From contig NZ_JANSKA010000001.1 in the NCBI RefSeq assembly GCF_024741235.1, positions 1 through 64,000 on the forward strand: a DNA stretch of 64,000 nt, written 5' to 3'. The translations under genes and the position numbers were made by a program. The notes beneath the pieces were generated by a model. The model was given only the letters and a program-made list of their open reading frames with translations. It was not told the DNA's origin and did not search any database. Within the stretch, counting starts at the first letter, position 1; every line of letters starts with the position of its first letter. Source of the DNA: Tractidigestivibacter montrealensis. Its GTDB lineage: Bacteria; Actinomycetota; Coriobacteriia; Coriobacteriales; Atopobiaceae. Of this stretch, positions 36,073 through 45,775 are shown piece by piece.

Positions 36073-37791
36073 TTATGCAACTCCAAAGGTAACGAGCAGC
36101 GCCGCCACGAGCAGCGCGCAGGACCCCACCACGGCGATAGGCGCAAGCCAGCGAAGCTTTTTGCCTGGGTCCCTGCGAGCAACTGCGGCAAAGTCGAGAA
36201 GCAGCATCCCCGCCGGGGGAAGAAGCGCCAGCAGGTAGCGTACCTGGACCCCCTCCGCCAAAGGCGCCCCCACGGCAGTAAAGGACACGTACAGACCCGT
36301 GATGGCAAGCCCCCACCCGCACGCCAGACCCAGCGTCGCAAGTGCCTTAACCAGCGGGCGAGCAAGCACAAGGTCATCTTGCGTGCGGTCCAAGACGCAC
36401 ACGACAAGAACCAGACCCAAAAGCAGCCCATTGATTGCCGAGCTCTGGGGGACAGACGGAGCAACAACGTACGGCGCCGAGAACGCCAACGGTTCGAAAG
36501 CCACCAGGCGATCAGGGGCGAGGACGTGCCCCGTGGTAGCCAGCATCACCCCAACGTAGCGGATGGGGTCCGCCAAGATGAAGCCAACCTGATTGCCCTG
36601 CGAGACGTCGGCAGACCCCTGCGGATCTCCGCCTCCGGGCGCAACGAGGAAGCGAATCCCAAACGAGGCGAGCAGCGCCGCTGCTGCAAGCACCACCAGC
36701 GCACGGTACAACGCGCTGTCGCGCCGGGACGAGAACCGCTTCGCGGGAAGCACGAGAAGCACCACAAGCAGGGGGAAGTACACTGCGCGCACAAGCGCCC
36801 CCAGGACAAAGGAAACAAGAGGAGCGCAGGCATCATGAAGGGTGAGCTCGCACTCCCCTTTCTGGCAGTTGCCCACAAACGCCGCAAAGGCATACGCTAT
36901 GAGCGATACCGACCAGGTGTCATAGGTATAACTAGCAGAGAGAATCACCAGCGTTGGGAAAAGCGAGAAGACCCCCAACGCCAGCTTTCCGCTTTTCATG
37001 CGGCGCATGGCAAGAAACATTGTCAGCGAGTAGAACAGCACACCCGCAATGCGGCCCATGAGGTAGCGACCGTCAAACCCCAGGTGCAGTAGCCTGCCCG
37101 CCCAAAGCCCCACGGCATTGGGGATGTTTCCCACGTGAGAGGCGGAAATCCACGTGTCACCGGTGAACGCGCTGGTCCCCTCGCAGACAACGAGGGCATC
37201 GTTCTCCTCGGCGTCCTCAAGGGTGTCGTAGACAACTTCGCGCGCGGCGGCATCGTTCTTTGTGGGAAAGACGTTTTGTCCCTCGATTGCTTGGGACCAC
37301 ACGAAAGCGTTGCTCGATGCCATGAGGGCGTCGGCGCCCGTGTACTGCGCGTCAACAACGTACGAAATCGCGTTTGCGTAATCGAAGTGCGTGAAGCCGT
37401 CCCATGAGGACGAGGCGTATGCAGGAAGCAGAAAGGCGCACAGGATGCCCGAACAGAGAGACATTGCGAGGAAGACGTACTCGGGCGACCGCCAGAGCAG
37501 CATGCGGGGTGTTACGTGCCTGGAGTCCGCATCTTCGCCTGATGGCAGCTGCCTTCTCCGCTCGTGCTCCTCGCGCAGCTCAGCGAGGCGCCTGCGCGCC
37601 CAGGACACAAGCGGTAGCGCCAGTACAAAGAACACGAGCATGCGCGTGGGACGCCATTCAGCGAGGACAAAGGGGCTCGAGGCCGGCGCTCCAATAAGGG
37701 TGCCGACCTCGAGGAGTACACATACAAGAAGGGACCAAAGCCCCGTGATGGCCCACCACACGCAGCGATTGCTGCGAGAGTTTGGTTTCAT
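36073..37791 (-). CDS. polytopic DUF2142-type membrane protein
   Basis: 572 residues with about eleven membrane segments and a large loop between the second and third hydrophobic blocks (WDGFTHFDYANAISYVVDAQ...). The Asp/His-containing pattern resembles DUF2142 and GT-C-like membrane proteins of surface polysaccharide pathways. It starts at ATG 37791, overlapping the tyrS stop by one base (TAATG), so it is translationally coupled to tyrS. It probably acts in cell-wall glycan assembly like its neighbours (acyltransferase, 40.4-kb membrane protein, PBP). Function is not established. Confidence 0.65.
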   Translation of the reverse strand: MKPNSRSNRCVWWAITGLWSLLVCVLLEVGTLIGAPASSPFVLAEWRPTRMLVFFVLALPLVSWARRRLAELREEHERRRQLPSGEDADSRHVTPRMLLWRSPEYVFLAMSLCSGILCAFLLPAYASSSWDGFTHFDYANAISYVVDAQYTGADALMASSNAFVWSQAIEGQNVFPTKNDAAAREVVYDTLEDAEENDALVVCEGTSAFTGDTWISASHVGNIPNAVGLWAGRLLHLGFDGRYLMGRIAGVLFYSLTMFLAMRRMKSGKLALGVFSLFPTLVILSASYTYDTWSVSLIAYAFAAFVGNCQKGECELTLHDACAPLVSFVLGALVRAVYFPLLVVLLVLPAKRFSSRRDSALYRALVVLAAAALLASFGIRFLVAPGGGDPQGSADVSQGNQVGFILADPIRYVGVMLATTGHVLAPDRLVAFEPLAFSAPYVVAPSVPQSSAINGLLLGLVLVVCVLDRTQDDLVLARPLVKALATLGLACGWGLAITGLYVSFTAVGAPLAEGVQVRYLLALLPPAGMLLLDFAAVARRDPGKKLRWLAPIAVVGSCALLVAALLVTFGVA

Positions 37792-39008
37792 TACGCCAGC
37801 TTAGCCCAGCGCTTCTTGCCGATCTGCAACACGGTGCCCGCCGAGAAGAGCGCAGGGTCCACGTTGTAGCACTTGGGCTCCACGGCCTTGCCGTCGATCT
37901 TGACGCCGCCGCCGTCGATGAGACGACGGGCCTCGCCCGTGCCGCTGGCGATCTTGACGTCCACCAGGAGCTTGGCCAGGTAGACCTTGCCCTCGTCGTT
38001 CACCTGGACCGTGGAGAGAGGGAACTCCGCGATGTCCTCGGGGACCTCGCCCTTCTTGAACGTGGCGTCGAAGGCCGCCTGGGCGGCGTCGCCCGCACCA
38101 ACGCCATGGTAGAGGTCGCAGATGTTGCGGGCGAGCTCGCGCTTGAGGGCATACGGATCGGCCGTGCCGTCCTTGAACTGGGCATCGATAGCGTCGATCT
38201 GGTCCACGGGAAGCGTTGAGCACAGGCGGAAGTAGAGCGGCACAAGCTCGTCGGTGATGGACATGATCTTGCCGTACATGTCGTCCGCCGGATCGGTGAG
38301 GCCAACGTAGTTCTTGTAGGACTTGGACATCTTCTTCACGCCGTCGGTGCCCACGAGCAGCGGCACGGTAAGCGCCACCTGCGGCTCCATGCCCATGGCG
38401 CGCATGAGGTCCCGGCCGGCAAGGAGGTTGAAGATCTGGTCGTTGCCGCCCATCTCGACGTCCGCCTTCACCACAACGGAGTCGTATGCCTGAAGCACGG
38501 GGTAGATGAACTCGTGCAGGGCAATGGACTGGCCGTTGGTGTAGCGGTTGTGGAAGTCCTCGCGCTCGAGAATGCGTGCCACGTTGAACTGGCTCATGAG
38601 CTTGAGCATCTTGGAGAGGTCAAGGGGCTTCAGCCAGTCGCCGTTATGCACGATGGTGGTCTTCTCGGGATCAAGCACCTTCATGGCCTGCGCCACGTAG
38701 GTCTTGGCGTTGGCCTCGACCTGCTCCTCGGTGAGGGGCGGGCGGGTGGAGTCGCGGCCAGACGGGTCGCCGATAAGCGCGGTGCCGTTGCCGATGATGA
38801 GCGTGACCTTGTGGCCCAGGTCCTGGAACTGGCGCATCTTGCGCAGGGGGACGGCGTGGCCAAGGTGAAGGTCGGGGCTGGTGGGATCGACGCCCAGCTT
38901 GACGTTGAGCGGCACCCCGCGCTCAAGCTTCTTGCGAAGCTCGTCCATGGGCACAATCTGCATGGTGCCCGACGTGATGACCTTCAGCTGTTCTTCGACT
39001 GGCAGCAA
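37791..39008 (-). CDS. tyrS: tyrosyl-tRNA synthetase
   Basis: About 405 residues. I take the TTG at 39008 with ribosome site GGAGGA as start; the longer frame to 39122 has no conserved content. Class I motifs: DPTSPDLHLGHAVPL (HIGH equivalent), MGGNDQIFNLLAGRDL and KKMSKSYKN (KMSKS), with an S4-like RNA-binding end (ARRLIDGGGVKIDG). It charges tRNA-Tyr. The sequence resembles the TyrZ-type enzymes. No T-box leader could be recognised in the 120 bp upstream. Confidence 0.95.
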   Translation of the reverse strand: MLPVEEQLKVITSGTMQIVPMDELRKKLERGVPLNVKLGVDPTSPDLHLGHAVPLRKMRQFQDLGHKVTLIIGNGTALIGDPSGRDSTRPPLTEEQVEANAKTYVAQAMKVLDPEKTTIVHNGDWLKPLDLSKMLKLMSQFNVARILEREDFHNRYTNGQSIALHEFIYPVLQAYDSVVVKADVEMGGNDQIFNLLAGRDLMRAMGMEPQVALTVPLLVGTDGVKKMSKSYKNYVGLTDPADDMYGKIMSITDELVPLYFRLCSTLPVDQIDAIDAQFKDGTADPYALKRELARNICDLYHGVGAGDAAQAAFDATFKKGEVPEDIAEFPLSTVQVNDEGKVYLAKLLVDVKIASGTGEARRLIDGGGVKIDGKAVEPKCYNVDPALFSAGTVLQIGKKRWAKLA

Positions 39009-39128
39009 AGCTCTGTCCTCCGTGTGTGTTCGCGTGTCTTCGCGGACCGCACCTGCGGCCGCGCACGCACAAGGATAGCGCAGGTTGGCGCCTCTCGCCC
39101 GCCGCAGGAAACAGCCCGTCAAAGCACC

Positions 39129-40211
39129 TTACCGCGCGAAGGCCGTCTCTCTCGCACGGCGCTTGGCGGTCCGCTTAGCCGCCGCATACGCAACGCTCGG
39201 AACGCCAACAAGCACAAACACGATAACCGCCTCGTAGAGCGGATGCCGCACAAAGCGGCCGCTCAGATCGGGCGTGACGTTCACCCCAAGCCAGTTGATG
39301 ACGGGTATGTGGAACAGGTACACGTACAAGGATGCTGAGGAGAGCGCGGTGAGAACGCTCTTCGCGCGCTTGCCCAGCGCCCTAAGGCGCGGCTCCAGAA
39401 TGCGGACCACGCAGAACAGACCAGCCGCATACGCGGCGGCAAGCGGGAAGAATGCGTTTACGGGAAACGAGTCATACTGTGTGGACGCAACGTTCACGGC
39501 ATGCCCAATTGCGTACATGAGCACCGGGGAAGCAACCATTGCGACAACCGCCGCCGCGCGGACCGCCGGGGTGTCTGGCACATATTCGCGCAGGTAGTAG
39601 CCAAAAAGAAAGTAGAAGACAGCCGTGCTCGTGAGAAGCGGCCACCCCTGCATGGCGCTCACGTCCTCCGGCATCACAAGATGCGCCCAGGTGAGCGTTG
39701 GCACCACAAAGGCGAGAAGGAACCCGCCAGCCAGAAGCCCGCGCAGAAGGCGAGGCCTGTCTGCCGCAAGCGAGAGGAGCGGCGTCACGCAGTAGACCCC
39801 GATGATCGCGTAGAAGAACCAGTACACGTTGTTAATCGTGTTGCCGAGAAACCCATGGACGAATTCCCCAAGGGAGAAGTCCTTCACAACGTCTCGCGCA
39901 CCCCAGAAGGAGTCTGGGAAGAGGCCATATGCAAGGTAGCAGGCAACGCTTCCCACGAGAAGGGCCACGCCCACTCTAAGGACTCGCTTGCGGAAGAACT
40001 CATACGTCGAGTAGCGGCTGCGGTACTCCATAAGATTTGCCCCGCTCAGCATCATGAACACGGGAACGGCGAAAATGAATGCCGCCTGCTGTGCAAGCGC
40101 AAGCTCCCACTCGCTTCCGCGACCTTTGCCGAAGACGGTAAGCGAACAGTGCAGTGCCACAACAGCAAAGCACGACAAGACATTGAGAACGTCCTCGAAG
40201 TACAGACGCAT
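39129..40211 (-). CDS. acyltransferase-3 family membrane protein
   Basis: About 360 residues from ATG 40211 (MRLYFEDVLNVLSCFAVVALH). The conserved N-terminal His (VALHCSL) and FAVPVFMMLSGANLMEY define the Acyl_transf_3 family, with about ten membrane segments. The extra 52 residues up to 40367 lack family character. It stands 120 bp upstream of tyrS on the same strand and divergent from the plus-strand membrane protein at 40407. It probably acylates an extracellular glycan; it looks intact, unlike two of the other three family members in the window. Confidence 0.85.
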   Translation of the reverse strand: MRLYFEDVLNVLSCFAVVALHCSLTVFGKGRGSEWELALAQQAAFIFAVPVFMMLSGANLMEYRSRYSTYEFFRKRVLRVGVALLVGSVACYLAYGLFPDSFWGARDVVKDFSLGEFVHGFLGNTINNVYWFFYAIIGVYCVTPLLSLAADRPRLLRGLLAGGFLLAFVVPTLTWAHLVMPEDVSAMQGWPLLTSTAVFYFLFGYYLREYVPDTPAVRAAAVVAMVASPVLMYAIGHAVNVASTQYDSFPVNAFFPLAAAYAAGLFCVVRILEPRLRALGKRAKSVLTALSSASLYVYLFHIPVINWLGVNVTPDLSGRFVRHPLYEAVIVFVLVGVPSVAYAAAKRTAKRRARETAFAR

Positions 40212-40406
40212 ATGAGTGGATGCAGACAATGTGGGCCCTTCAACAGAATTCAAGCATGTTGTCACAGAATAGCCAAAAGCGCAGGGTCTTTGTGATGTTG
40301 CCGGCACCGAACGAACACAACCCCCTACGAAAAGCACGATTGTGGCACCAACAGTGGTAGCGTACAAACGGCATCAACCAGCTGTCGCTTTGTGAGGTTA
40401 GGTTTC

Positions 40407-42410
40407 ATGCTCATCGCTGTTCTCGTCATGCTTCTTATGCTTTTTGTGCCCGGATCCCTCGCGTTTGTCGCCGCGGGAATCCCCACGTGTGCCTCTCTCG
40501 CCCTGTCCCCCATCGTCGTGACGGCATGGCTGGGAGTTGCAGGGGTTGTATATGCGCTCGTAGGAATTCCAGCGAACCCCCTGACCGTGCTTGTGCCCCT
40601 GACCGTTGCCTGCCTACTTGCGGCTATTCTTTTCACGCGCCGGAACAATAAGCGGGCAGAACTTGGCAAGGGGCTTACCCTGCGAGTCGCCCTGCTCTAC
40701 ATTGCCGTGGGAGCCGCCGTATGCCTATTCGTCTTTGTCTCTCGAGGCACTGCAACAGGTAGCTTTATCCAACAGTGGGATAACGACACTCATCTGAGTA
40801 TCATCCGAGCGTTTGCCGATTCCCAGACCATGTCATCGCTCCGCGTAAGCCCCTACCTTACCGCAGCAGACGCCGTCGCCAACCCCTTTGGCGGGCCGGA
40901 CGACATTTTCAGCTTCTACCCAGCAGTCTTCCACGGGCTTTGTGCACTCGTAGTCCTCTGGGCGGGGGTCTCTGCCCCAATGGCTATCAACGCCTCCATC
41001 ATCGTGACAGGCTCTATCGTATTTCCCCTTGCCATGGCGCTCTGCATCTCCGAGGTCTTCCGGGACGATAAAGCAGCACTGCTTTCCGGGGCAGTACTGT
41101 GCTGCCTCTTCCCTGCTATGCCCTATGCGTTGGTCGTCTTTGGGCCCCTCTATCCCAACCTCTTTGCCTTCGCGCTGCTGCCCCTGGGCGTAGCGTTGGT
41201 TTTTGGGCTTATGCATGGCGAGAGGGGAAGGCGTGCGTTCTACGCAGGCGCCCTCCTCGTCACCGTTGTCGCCCTTGCACTTGTGCATCCCAACGCGGAC
41301 TTCTCGCTTGGCGTGCTTACCGTGCCTTCCATTGCGGTACACGTATTTCGCACGCAGTGCCACCACGACGCCTCTTTCGCACGCGCCTGGGCAATGGCCG
41401 CAGGAGTACTAGTGGCGGCAATCGCGGCCTGGGTTGCCCTTTATAACGCACCGTTCCTTCAGGGTGTCATCAGCAATTACTGGGGCACTTACGAAAGCCT
41501 CCCCGAAGCCATCCGCAACCAGGCATTTCTGATTACCAGCAGTCATCTCTACGGACCAAAAGAGGGCCAGCCGCTCCTCTTTGCCCTTGCTGCTATTGGA
41601 GTAATAACCGACATCATAAGGCATCACCGCCCTGGTCTTGTGGCGTCGTACATAATGCTCCAAGTCATGAGCATTGTCGCAAGTTCCGTAGAGGGACCTG
41701 TCAGACAGTTCATGACCGGTTTCTGGTACACAGACTCCAACCGAATTGCCGCGTTTCTGGTCATCCCCGCGATTATTTTCGCCGCGGAGGGTGTCTCAGG
41801 AATCTACTGCTTTGCCAAGACGCAAATGAGGAAATCGCCCAAGTGGCCGCCAGTCAACAAGACCGCCGCAGTCCCCGCATTTATCGTGATTGTCCTTGTT
41901 TCAGTCGAAGCATTTGTCCCCGTCCATTACTATGGCGCTCTCAATTATGCGCGCGACGAAATAGATGGCGCTTATGGCCACTGGAACCCTCTTAACAACG
42001 AGACAATTCGCAACGACCTGAAAGACATTAAAGAAATCGTGGGGAATGACACCGTTGCAAACTCTACCTATGATAAAAGCCTGTATCTCTACGGGACCAA
42101 CGACATCCGAGTGCTGTACAGGACTAACGACGAAATGGTCAACGCGCAAGGACCCCTGGACACAGATGGCGCGCAAATCGTGCGCACTTGCCTCGACCAA
42201 ATAGCATCCAACGGGAGCGTCCGCGCGGAGGTCGAGCGCCGGGGCATACGTTGGGTGCTCCAGATGGATGTTACGGGAAGAACCCAGCAGTCCAACGCCT
42301 ACTATCACTCGGAAGACTGGGCTGGCATCGAGTCCATAGACGAAAACACCCCGGGCTTCCAGCTTGTCTACAAAGACAATAACATTCGGCTGTACCGCGT
42401 GGTCGGGTAG
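40407..42410 (+). CDS. large polytopic membrane protein (DUF6541-like)
   Basis: About 667 residues. The first 500 form about 13 membrane segments (MLIAVLVMLLMLFVPGSLAF...), the rest a soluble C-terminal domain beginning NNETIRNDLKDIKEIVGNDT. The pattern, including QQWDNDTHLSIIRAF early in the first loop, matches a family of actinobacterial proteins resembling GT-C glycosyltransferases (DUF6541 or similar). ATG 40407 is preferred over GTG 40392. It is divergent from the acyltransferase. It probably elongates or modifies a cell-wall glycan with a polyprenyl-phosphate sugar donor; no more can be said. Confidence 0.65.
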   Translation: MLIAVLVMLLMLFVPGSLAFVAAGIPTCASLALSPIVVTAWLGVAGVVYALVGIPANPLTVLVPLTVACLLAAILFTRRNNKRAELGKGLTLRVALLYIAVGAAVCLFVFVSRGTATGSFIQQWDNDTHLSIIRAFADSQTMSSLRVSPYLTAADAVANPFGGPDDIFSFYPAVFHGLCALVVLWAGVSAPMAINASIIVTGSIVFPLAMALCISEVFRDDKAALLSGAVLCCLFPAMPYALVVFGPLYPNLFAFALLPLGVALVFGLMHGERGRRAFYAGALLVTVVALALVHPNADFSLGVLTVPSIAVHVFRTQCHHDASFARAWAMAAGVLVAAIAAWVALYNAPFLQGVISNYWGTYESLPEAIRNQAFLITSSHLYGPKEGQPLLFALAAIGVITDIIRHHRPGLVASYIMLQVMSIVASSVEGPVRQFMTGFWYTDSNRIAAFLVIPAIIFAAEGVSGIYCFAKTQMRKSPKWPPVNKTAAVPAFIVIVLVSVEAFVPVHYYGALNYARDEIDGAYGHWNPLNNETIRNDLKDIKEIVGNDTVANSTYDKSLYLYGTNDIRVLYRTNDEMVNAQGPLDTDGAQIVRTCLDQIASNGSVRAEVERRGIRWVLQMDVTGRTQQSNAYYHSEDWAGIESIDENTPGFQLVYKDNNIRLYRVVG

Positions 42411-42560
42411 ACTATCGGAGACGCACTGCCTCCGTTTCAAGCCCGCCGGACGACACATGCTGGCCAACTCCTTCATAGGTTGTGTGCACGCAGAACGGAC
42501 ACAAGCTCACAAGGCCCATTCCCTATAATGAATTTGATTGTGTCCACACGAGGAGGTTCC

Positions 42561-44825
42561 ATGGGCATCAGAACCCGCAGGGCTCGCAAGCACGCAAGTA
42601 CGCACGCCGTCGGCTTTAGCATCGCCGGCGTGTTTGGCTTTATAGCGCTCTTTGCATTGGCGCTCGCCCTTTCCCTGGGCGCCGTGGTCGACTCCTGGCT
42701 CCAGGACCTGCCCGACTACGAGTCGGCAGACGCCTACCTCGTGGCAGAGCCCACGATCGTCTACGCTGCCGACGGCACCGAAATTGCGGAGTACTACCTC
42801 CAGAACCGTCGCTCCGTCACGCTGGACGACATCTCGGACTACGTGAGGAAGGGCACGGTCGACGTCGAGGACGAGCGCTTCTACCAGCACAACGGCGTTG
42901 ACCCCCAGGGCATCCTGCGCGCCATCGCGAGCCAGCTCAGCGGCCGTTCCGAGGGCGCCTCCACCATCACCCAGCAGCTGGTGAGGAACACGGTCCTCTC
43001 GTCCGAGCAGTTCGACCTGACCCTCAAGCGCAAGGTGCGTGAGGCCTACATCGCCATCCAGATGGAGAAGACGTACTCCAAGGACCAGATCCTCAACATG
43101 TACCTCAACACCATCTACTACGGCGAGGGCGCCTACGGCATCGAGGCCGCAAGCGTCACGTACTTCAACAAGCACGCGAGCGAGCTCACCCTGGCCGAGG
43201 CAGCAACGCTTGTGGGCATCCCCAACTCGCCCTCCTACTACGACCCGTTCGTGAACCCCGACGCCTGCGTCGAGCGCCGCAACAAGGTCCTGGGCAACAT
43301 GCTCGAGATGGGCGACATCACGCAGGACGAGTACAACGAGGCCACCACCGAGGAGCTCACCCTCAACCCCGGCTCGCTCCAGGACGAGACGACCGGCTCA
43401 TACCCCTACTTCACCGACTACGTGAAGACGCTCCTCCAGAACGACTTCGACAACGACACCATCCTCAAGGGCGGCCTGCGCGTCTACACCACCCTCGAGC
43501 CCGACAAGCAGAACGCCGCCGACGAGGCGGTGAACAGCCTGGTCTCCAGCTCTGGCAACGACGAGCTCTCTGCGGCGCTTGTCTCCATTGACAACACCAA
43601 CGGGCACATCGTGGCAATGGTGGGCGGCACCAACTACGGATACGACCAGAGCAAGGGCCAAAGCTCCATTAACCTCGCGATAAGCCAGCGACAGGCAGGC
43701 TCCAGCTTCAAGCCGTTCATGCTCATGGCCGCCATGGTCGATGGCATGAACCCCTCCGTCATTCTCAACTGCAACTCGCCCATGCAGATCACGTCCACCT
43801 GGACGCCCCACAACTACGAGAACGCGCAGTACGGCTACGTGTCGCTCGCGCGCGCGACCGAGCTCTCCTCCAACACCGCATACGCGCAGGTCGTGATGGC
43901 GGTTGGCGTTGACAAGCTCATCGAGACCGCACATCTCATGGGCATCGACTCGGACCTCTCGTCCGTCCCCTCGCTGGTGCTCGGCTCCTCGGGCGTCACC
44001 CCGCTCGAGATGTGCGAGGCATACAGCGTCTTTGCCACCAACGGCGTCCACCGCGACGCAATCGCCATCACCAAGATCGAGGACCGCAACGGCAACACGG
44101 TCTACGAGCACGAGGACGATCCCGAGCAGGTCATCGACGAGGGCGTGGCCCAGGATGCGCGAGAGGTCCTCGAGGGCGTCGTGGACGCGGGCTACACCAC
44201 GAGCTACGTGCATCGCTACTTCACTGCCAACCAGCCCGCAGGCGGCAAGACCGGTACCTCGGACAAGGCCGACAACCTCTGGTTCTGCGGCTTCACCCCG
44301 CAGCTCACCACAACGGTCTGGTGCGGCAACCGCGACAACAACCAGGCCGCGCACTACAAGGGAGCGCTCGCCTCGACGCCCACCACGGCGCAGCCCATCT
44401 GGACGGACTACATGAACACCGTCCTCAAGGGCCTGGACCGCGAGGAGTTCCCCAAGTCCACCGAGACCGTGACCTACAAGGACAACAGCTCCTGGGACTT
44501 TGTGGGCACCCCCGCCTCCACCAACTCGAGCTCATCATGGAACACTGTCACCGACAGCACCACCACTACCCGCAATACCGAGAACACGACCAGCACCACC
44601 CCCACAGAGACGGAAGAGACCAACACCCACAGCACCGAGACCAACTCTGGCACCGGCGGTAACGGGGGCAACGGCGGAAATGGCGGAAATGGCGGAAACG
44701 GCGGGACAGGCGAGAACACCGGAACCAACACGGGCACCAATACCGGGACAAACACCGGGACCAACACGGGTGAGAATACCGGGACAAACACGGGCGCCAA
44801 TACCGGAGGGGCCCCAGGCCAGTAG
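42561..44825 (+). CDS. class A penicillin-binding protein (PBP1a type)
   Basis: About 754 residues. The ATG at 42561 has a perfect ribosome site (GAGGAGG). One N-terminal membrane segment (VFGFIALFALALALSLGAVV) is followed by the GT51 glycosyltransferase (VEDERFYQHNGVDP with the catalytic Glu; STITQQLVRNT) and the transpeptidase with SSFK (about residue 380), SSN and KTGTS (about 561). The C-terminus is a long repetitive tail rich in Thr/Glu/Asn/Gly with GGNGG and NTGTNTG repeats. It polymerises and crosslinks peptidoglycan. A strong terminator follows at 44861-44901. Confidence 0.95.
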   Translation: MGIRTRRARKHASTHAVGFSIAGVFGFIALFALALALSLGAVVDSWLQDLPDYESADAYLVAEPTIVYAADGTEIAEYYLQNRRSVTLDDISDYVRKGTVDVEDERFYQHNGVDPQGILRAIASQLSGRSEGASTITQQLVRNTVLSSEQFDLTLKRKVREAYIAIQMEKTYSKDQILNMYLNTIYYGEGAYGIEAASVTYFNKHASELTLAEAATLVGIPNSPSYYDPFVNPDACVERRNKVLGNMLEMGDITQDEYNEATTEELTLNPGSLQDETTGSYPYFTDYVKTLLQNDFDNDTILKGGLRVYTTLEPDKQNAADEAVNSLVSSSGNDELSAALVSIDNTNGHIVAMVGGTNYGYDQSKGQSSINLAISQRQAGSSFKPFMLMAAMVDGMNPSVILNCNSPMQITSTWTPHNYENAQYGYVSLARATELSSNTAYAQVVMAVGVDKLIETAHLMGIDSDLSSVPSLVLGSSGVTPLEMCEAYSVFATNGVHRDAIAITKIEDRNGNTVYEHEDDPEQVIDEGVAQDAREVLEGVVDAGYTTSYVHRYFTANQPAGGKTGTSDKADNLWFCGFTPQLTTTVWCGNRDNNQAAHYKGALASTPTTAQPIWTDYMNTVLKGLDREEFPKSTETVTYKDNSSWDFVGTPASTNSSSSWNTVTDSTTTTRNTENTTSTTPTETEETNTHSTETNSGTGGNGGNGGNGGNGGNGGTGENTGTNTGTNTGTNTGTNTGENTGTNTGANTGGAPGQ
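44655..44812 (+). repeat. tandem coding repeats in PBP tail
   Basis: First a run of 9-nt units (GGNGGNGGN...), then 12-nt units encoding NTGT/NTGE. The DNA units differ mostly at third positions, so length could change by slippage. It encodes a low-complexity extracellular tail. Confidence 0.85.
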
Positions 44826-44860
44826 CGGGTCTAGGAGCACGCCTTCCACGCGCGGAACAC

Positions 44861-44901
44861 AGAGAGGGGCCTCGGCAACACGCCGGGGCCCCTCTCTCTT
44901 T
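44861..44901 (+). terminator. intrinsic terminator after PBP gene
   Basis: 11-bp stem (AGAGAGGGGCC at 44861-44871 with GGCCCCTCTCT at 44887-44897) plus an inner CGGC/GCCG pair, then TCTTTGCTT. It lies 36 bp after the PBP stop; argR converges from the other side. Confidence 0.85.
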
Positions 44902-44966
44902 GCTTGCTGTCTGCGCGTCTCGCGCGTTTATACGATGTGCCGGTGCGGCGCTCGCTCGGCACCGCC

Positions 44967-45404
44967 CTACTTCGAGCTGCTCCCGAGCTTCTTCACAAGT
45001 GCCTGCAGGTCGGCGGCATGCTGGCCGTCAACGGCAACCACCAGCACCGTGTCGTTGCCGGCAACGGAGCCCAGCGCGTGCGAGAGCGCAGCGCCGTCGA
45101 TTGCCGCGGCAACGCCCGAGGCAGTGCCCGGCTGGCACTTGATCACCACGAGGTTCTCGGCGCGAAGCACGTCCACCACAAACTCGGAGAGCATCCGCTG
45201 CAGGTGCAGGTCCTCGGAGAGCACGTAGATGCCCTCAGGAAGCTTGCGCAAGCCCATCTCTGTGATGTCTCTCGAGACCGTGGCCTGCGTGCATGAGAAG
45301 CCCTGTGCCTGTAGCTCCTCCACAAGCGCGCGCTGGGTGCGAATGGACTTGTCGCGAATGATCTGCCTGATGGCTTCCTGCCTGTCGTTTCTCTGCTTAG
45401 CCAC
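44967..45404 (-). CDS. argR: arginine repressor
   Basis: About 145 residues. The GTG at 45404 (VAKQRNDRQEAIRQII) is preceded by GAGAGGCG; the 13-residue upstream extension is rejected. An N-terminal winged helix (TQRALVEELQAQGFSCTQATVSRDI) is followed by a C-terminal hexamerisation/arginine-binding domain with GTASGVAAAIDGA. It represses arginine biosynthesis with arginine as corepressor. Upstream at 45469-45485 is a TATACGTATA-type palindrome in a promoter-like context, a possible autoregulatory ARG-box area. No arginine genes are in the window. Confidence 0.93.
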   Translation of the reverse strand: MAKQRNDRQEAIRQIIRDKSIRTQRALVEELQAQGFSCTQATVSRDITEMGLRKLPEGIYVLSEDLHLQRMLSEFVVDVLRAENLVVIKCQPGTASGVAAAIDGAALSHALGSVAGNDTVLVVAVDGQHAADLQALVKKLGSSSK

Positions 45405-45775
45405 GTGACGCCTCTCAACTAACGGATCGAGCATTTGGTCCACCCATAAAAGGGTGAATACTTCCCTCGGATTATACGTATAAAAAGTGTGACAATTGAA
45501 TGCGACGCGGCTTAGTCACGCAAGCACCATACCAATACGCAGGTGCGCTCTTTTCCTTCCAACGCCCAATGCAGCGCCGCTTGAGGCCGTGTTATAGAGC
45601 ATTGGCACCGCTGAGGGGACTCCCGCGCGTCCAAAACGCAACACTGTCTTATAGTGCATGCAAGATAGGTGGGGTTTGCCACGCAGGGCAAACTTGCTCA
45701 CATGTCATTCGTTAAGTTGCATCGACCTTAGTGCGCATGCGCATCCTTGCGCGCGCACTACGCAAGGAGGGGGTC
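45405..45775. promoter_or_regulatory. divergent promoter region argR / C39-like gene
   Basis: 371 bp without a supported gene. Near argR lies GATTATACGTATAAAAAG (about 45468-45485), which reads as TATAAT on the minus strand. The middle contains two TATAG-AGCAT / TATAGTGCAT stretches (45594, 45650). The plus-strand gene has a strong ribosome site at 45765-45772. Confidence 0.5.

Noticed and set aside
35907-36467. N-terminal extension of the U32 peptidase frame (180+ residues)
   Set aside because: It has no conserved content, while a good ribosome site and the family N-terminus begin at 35906.
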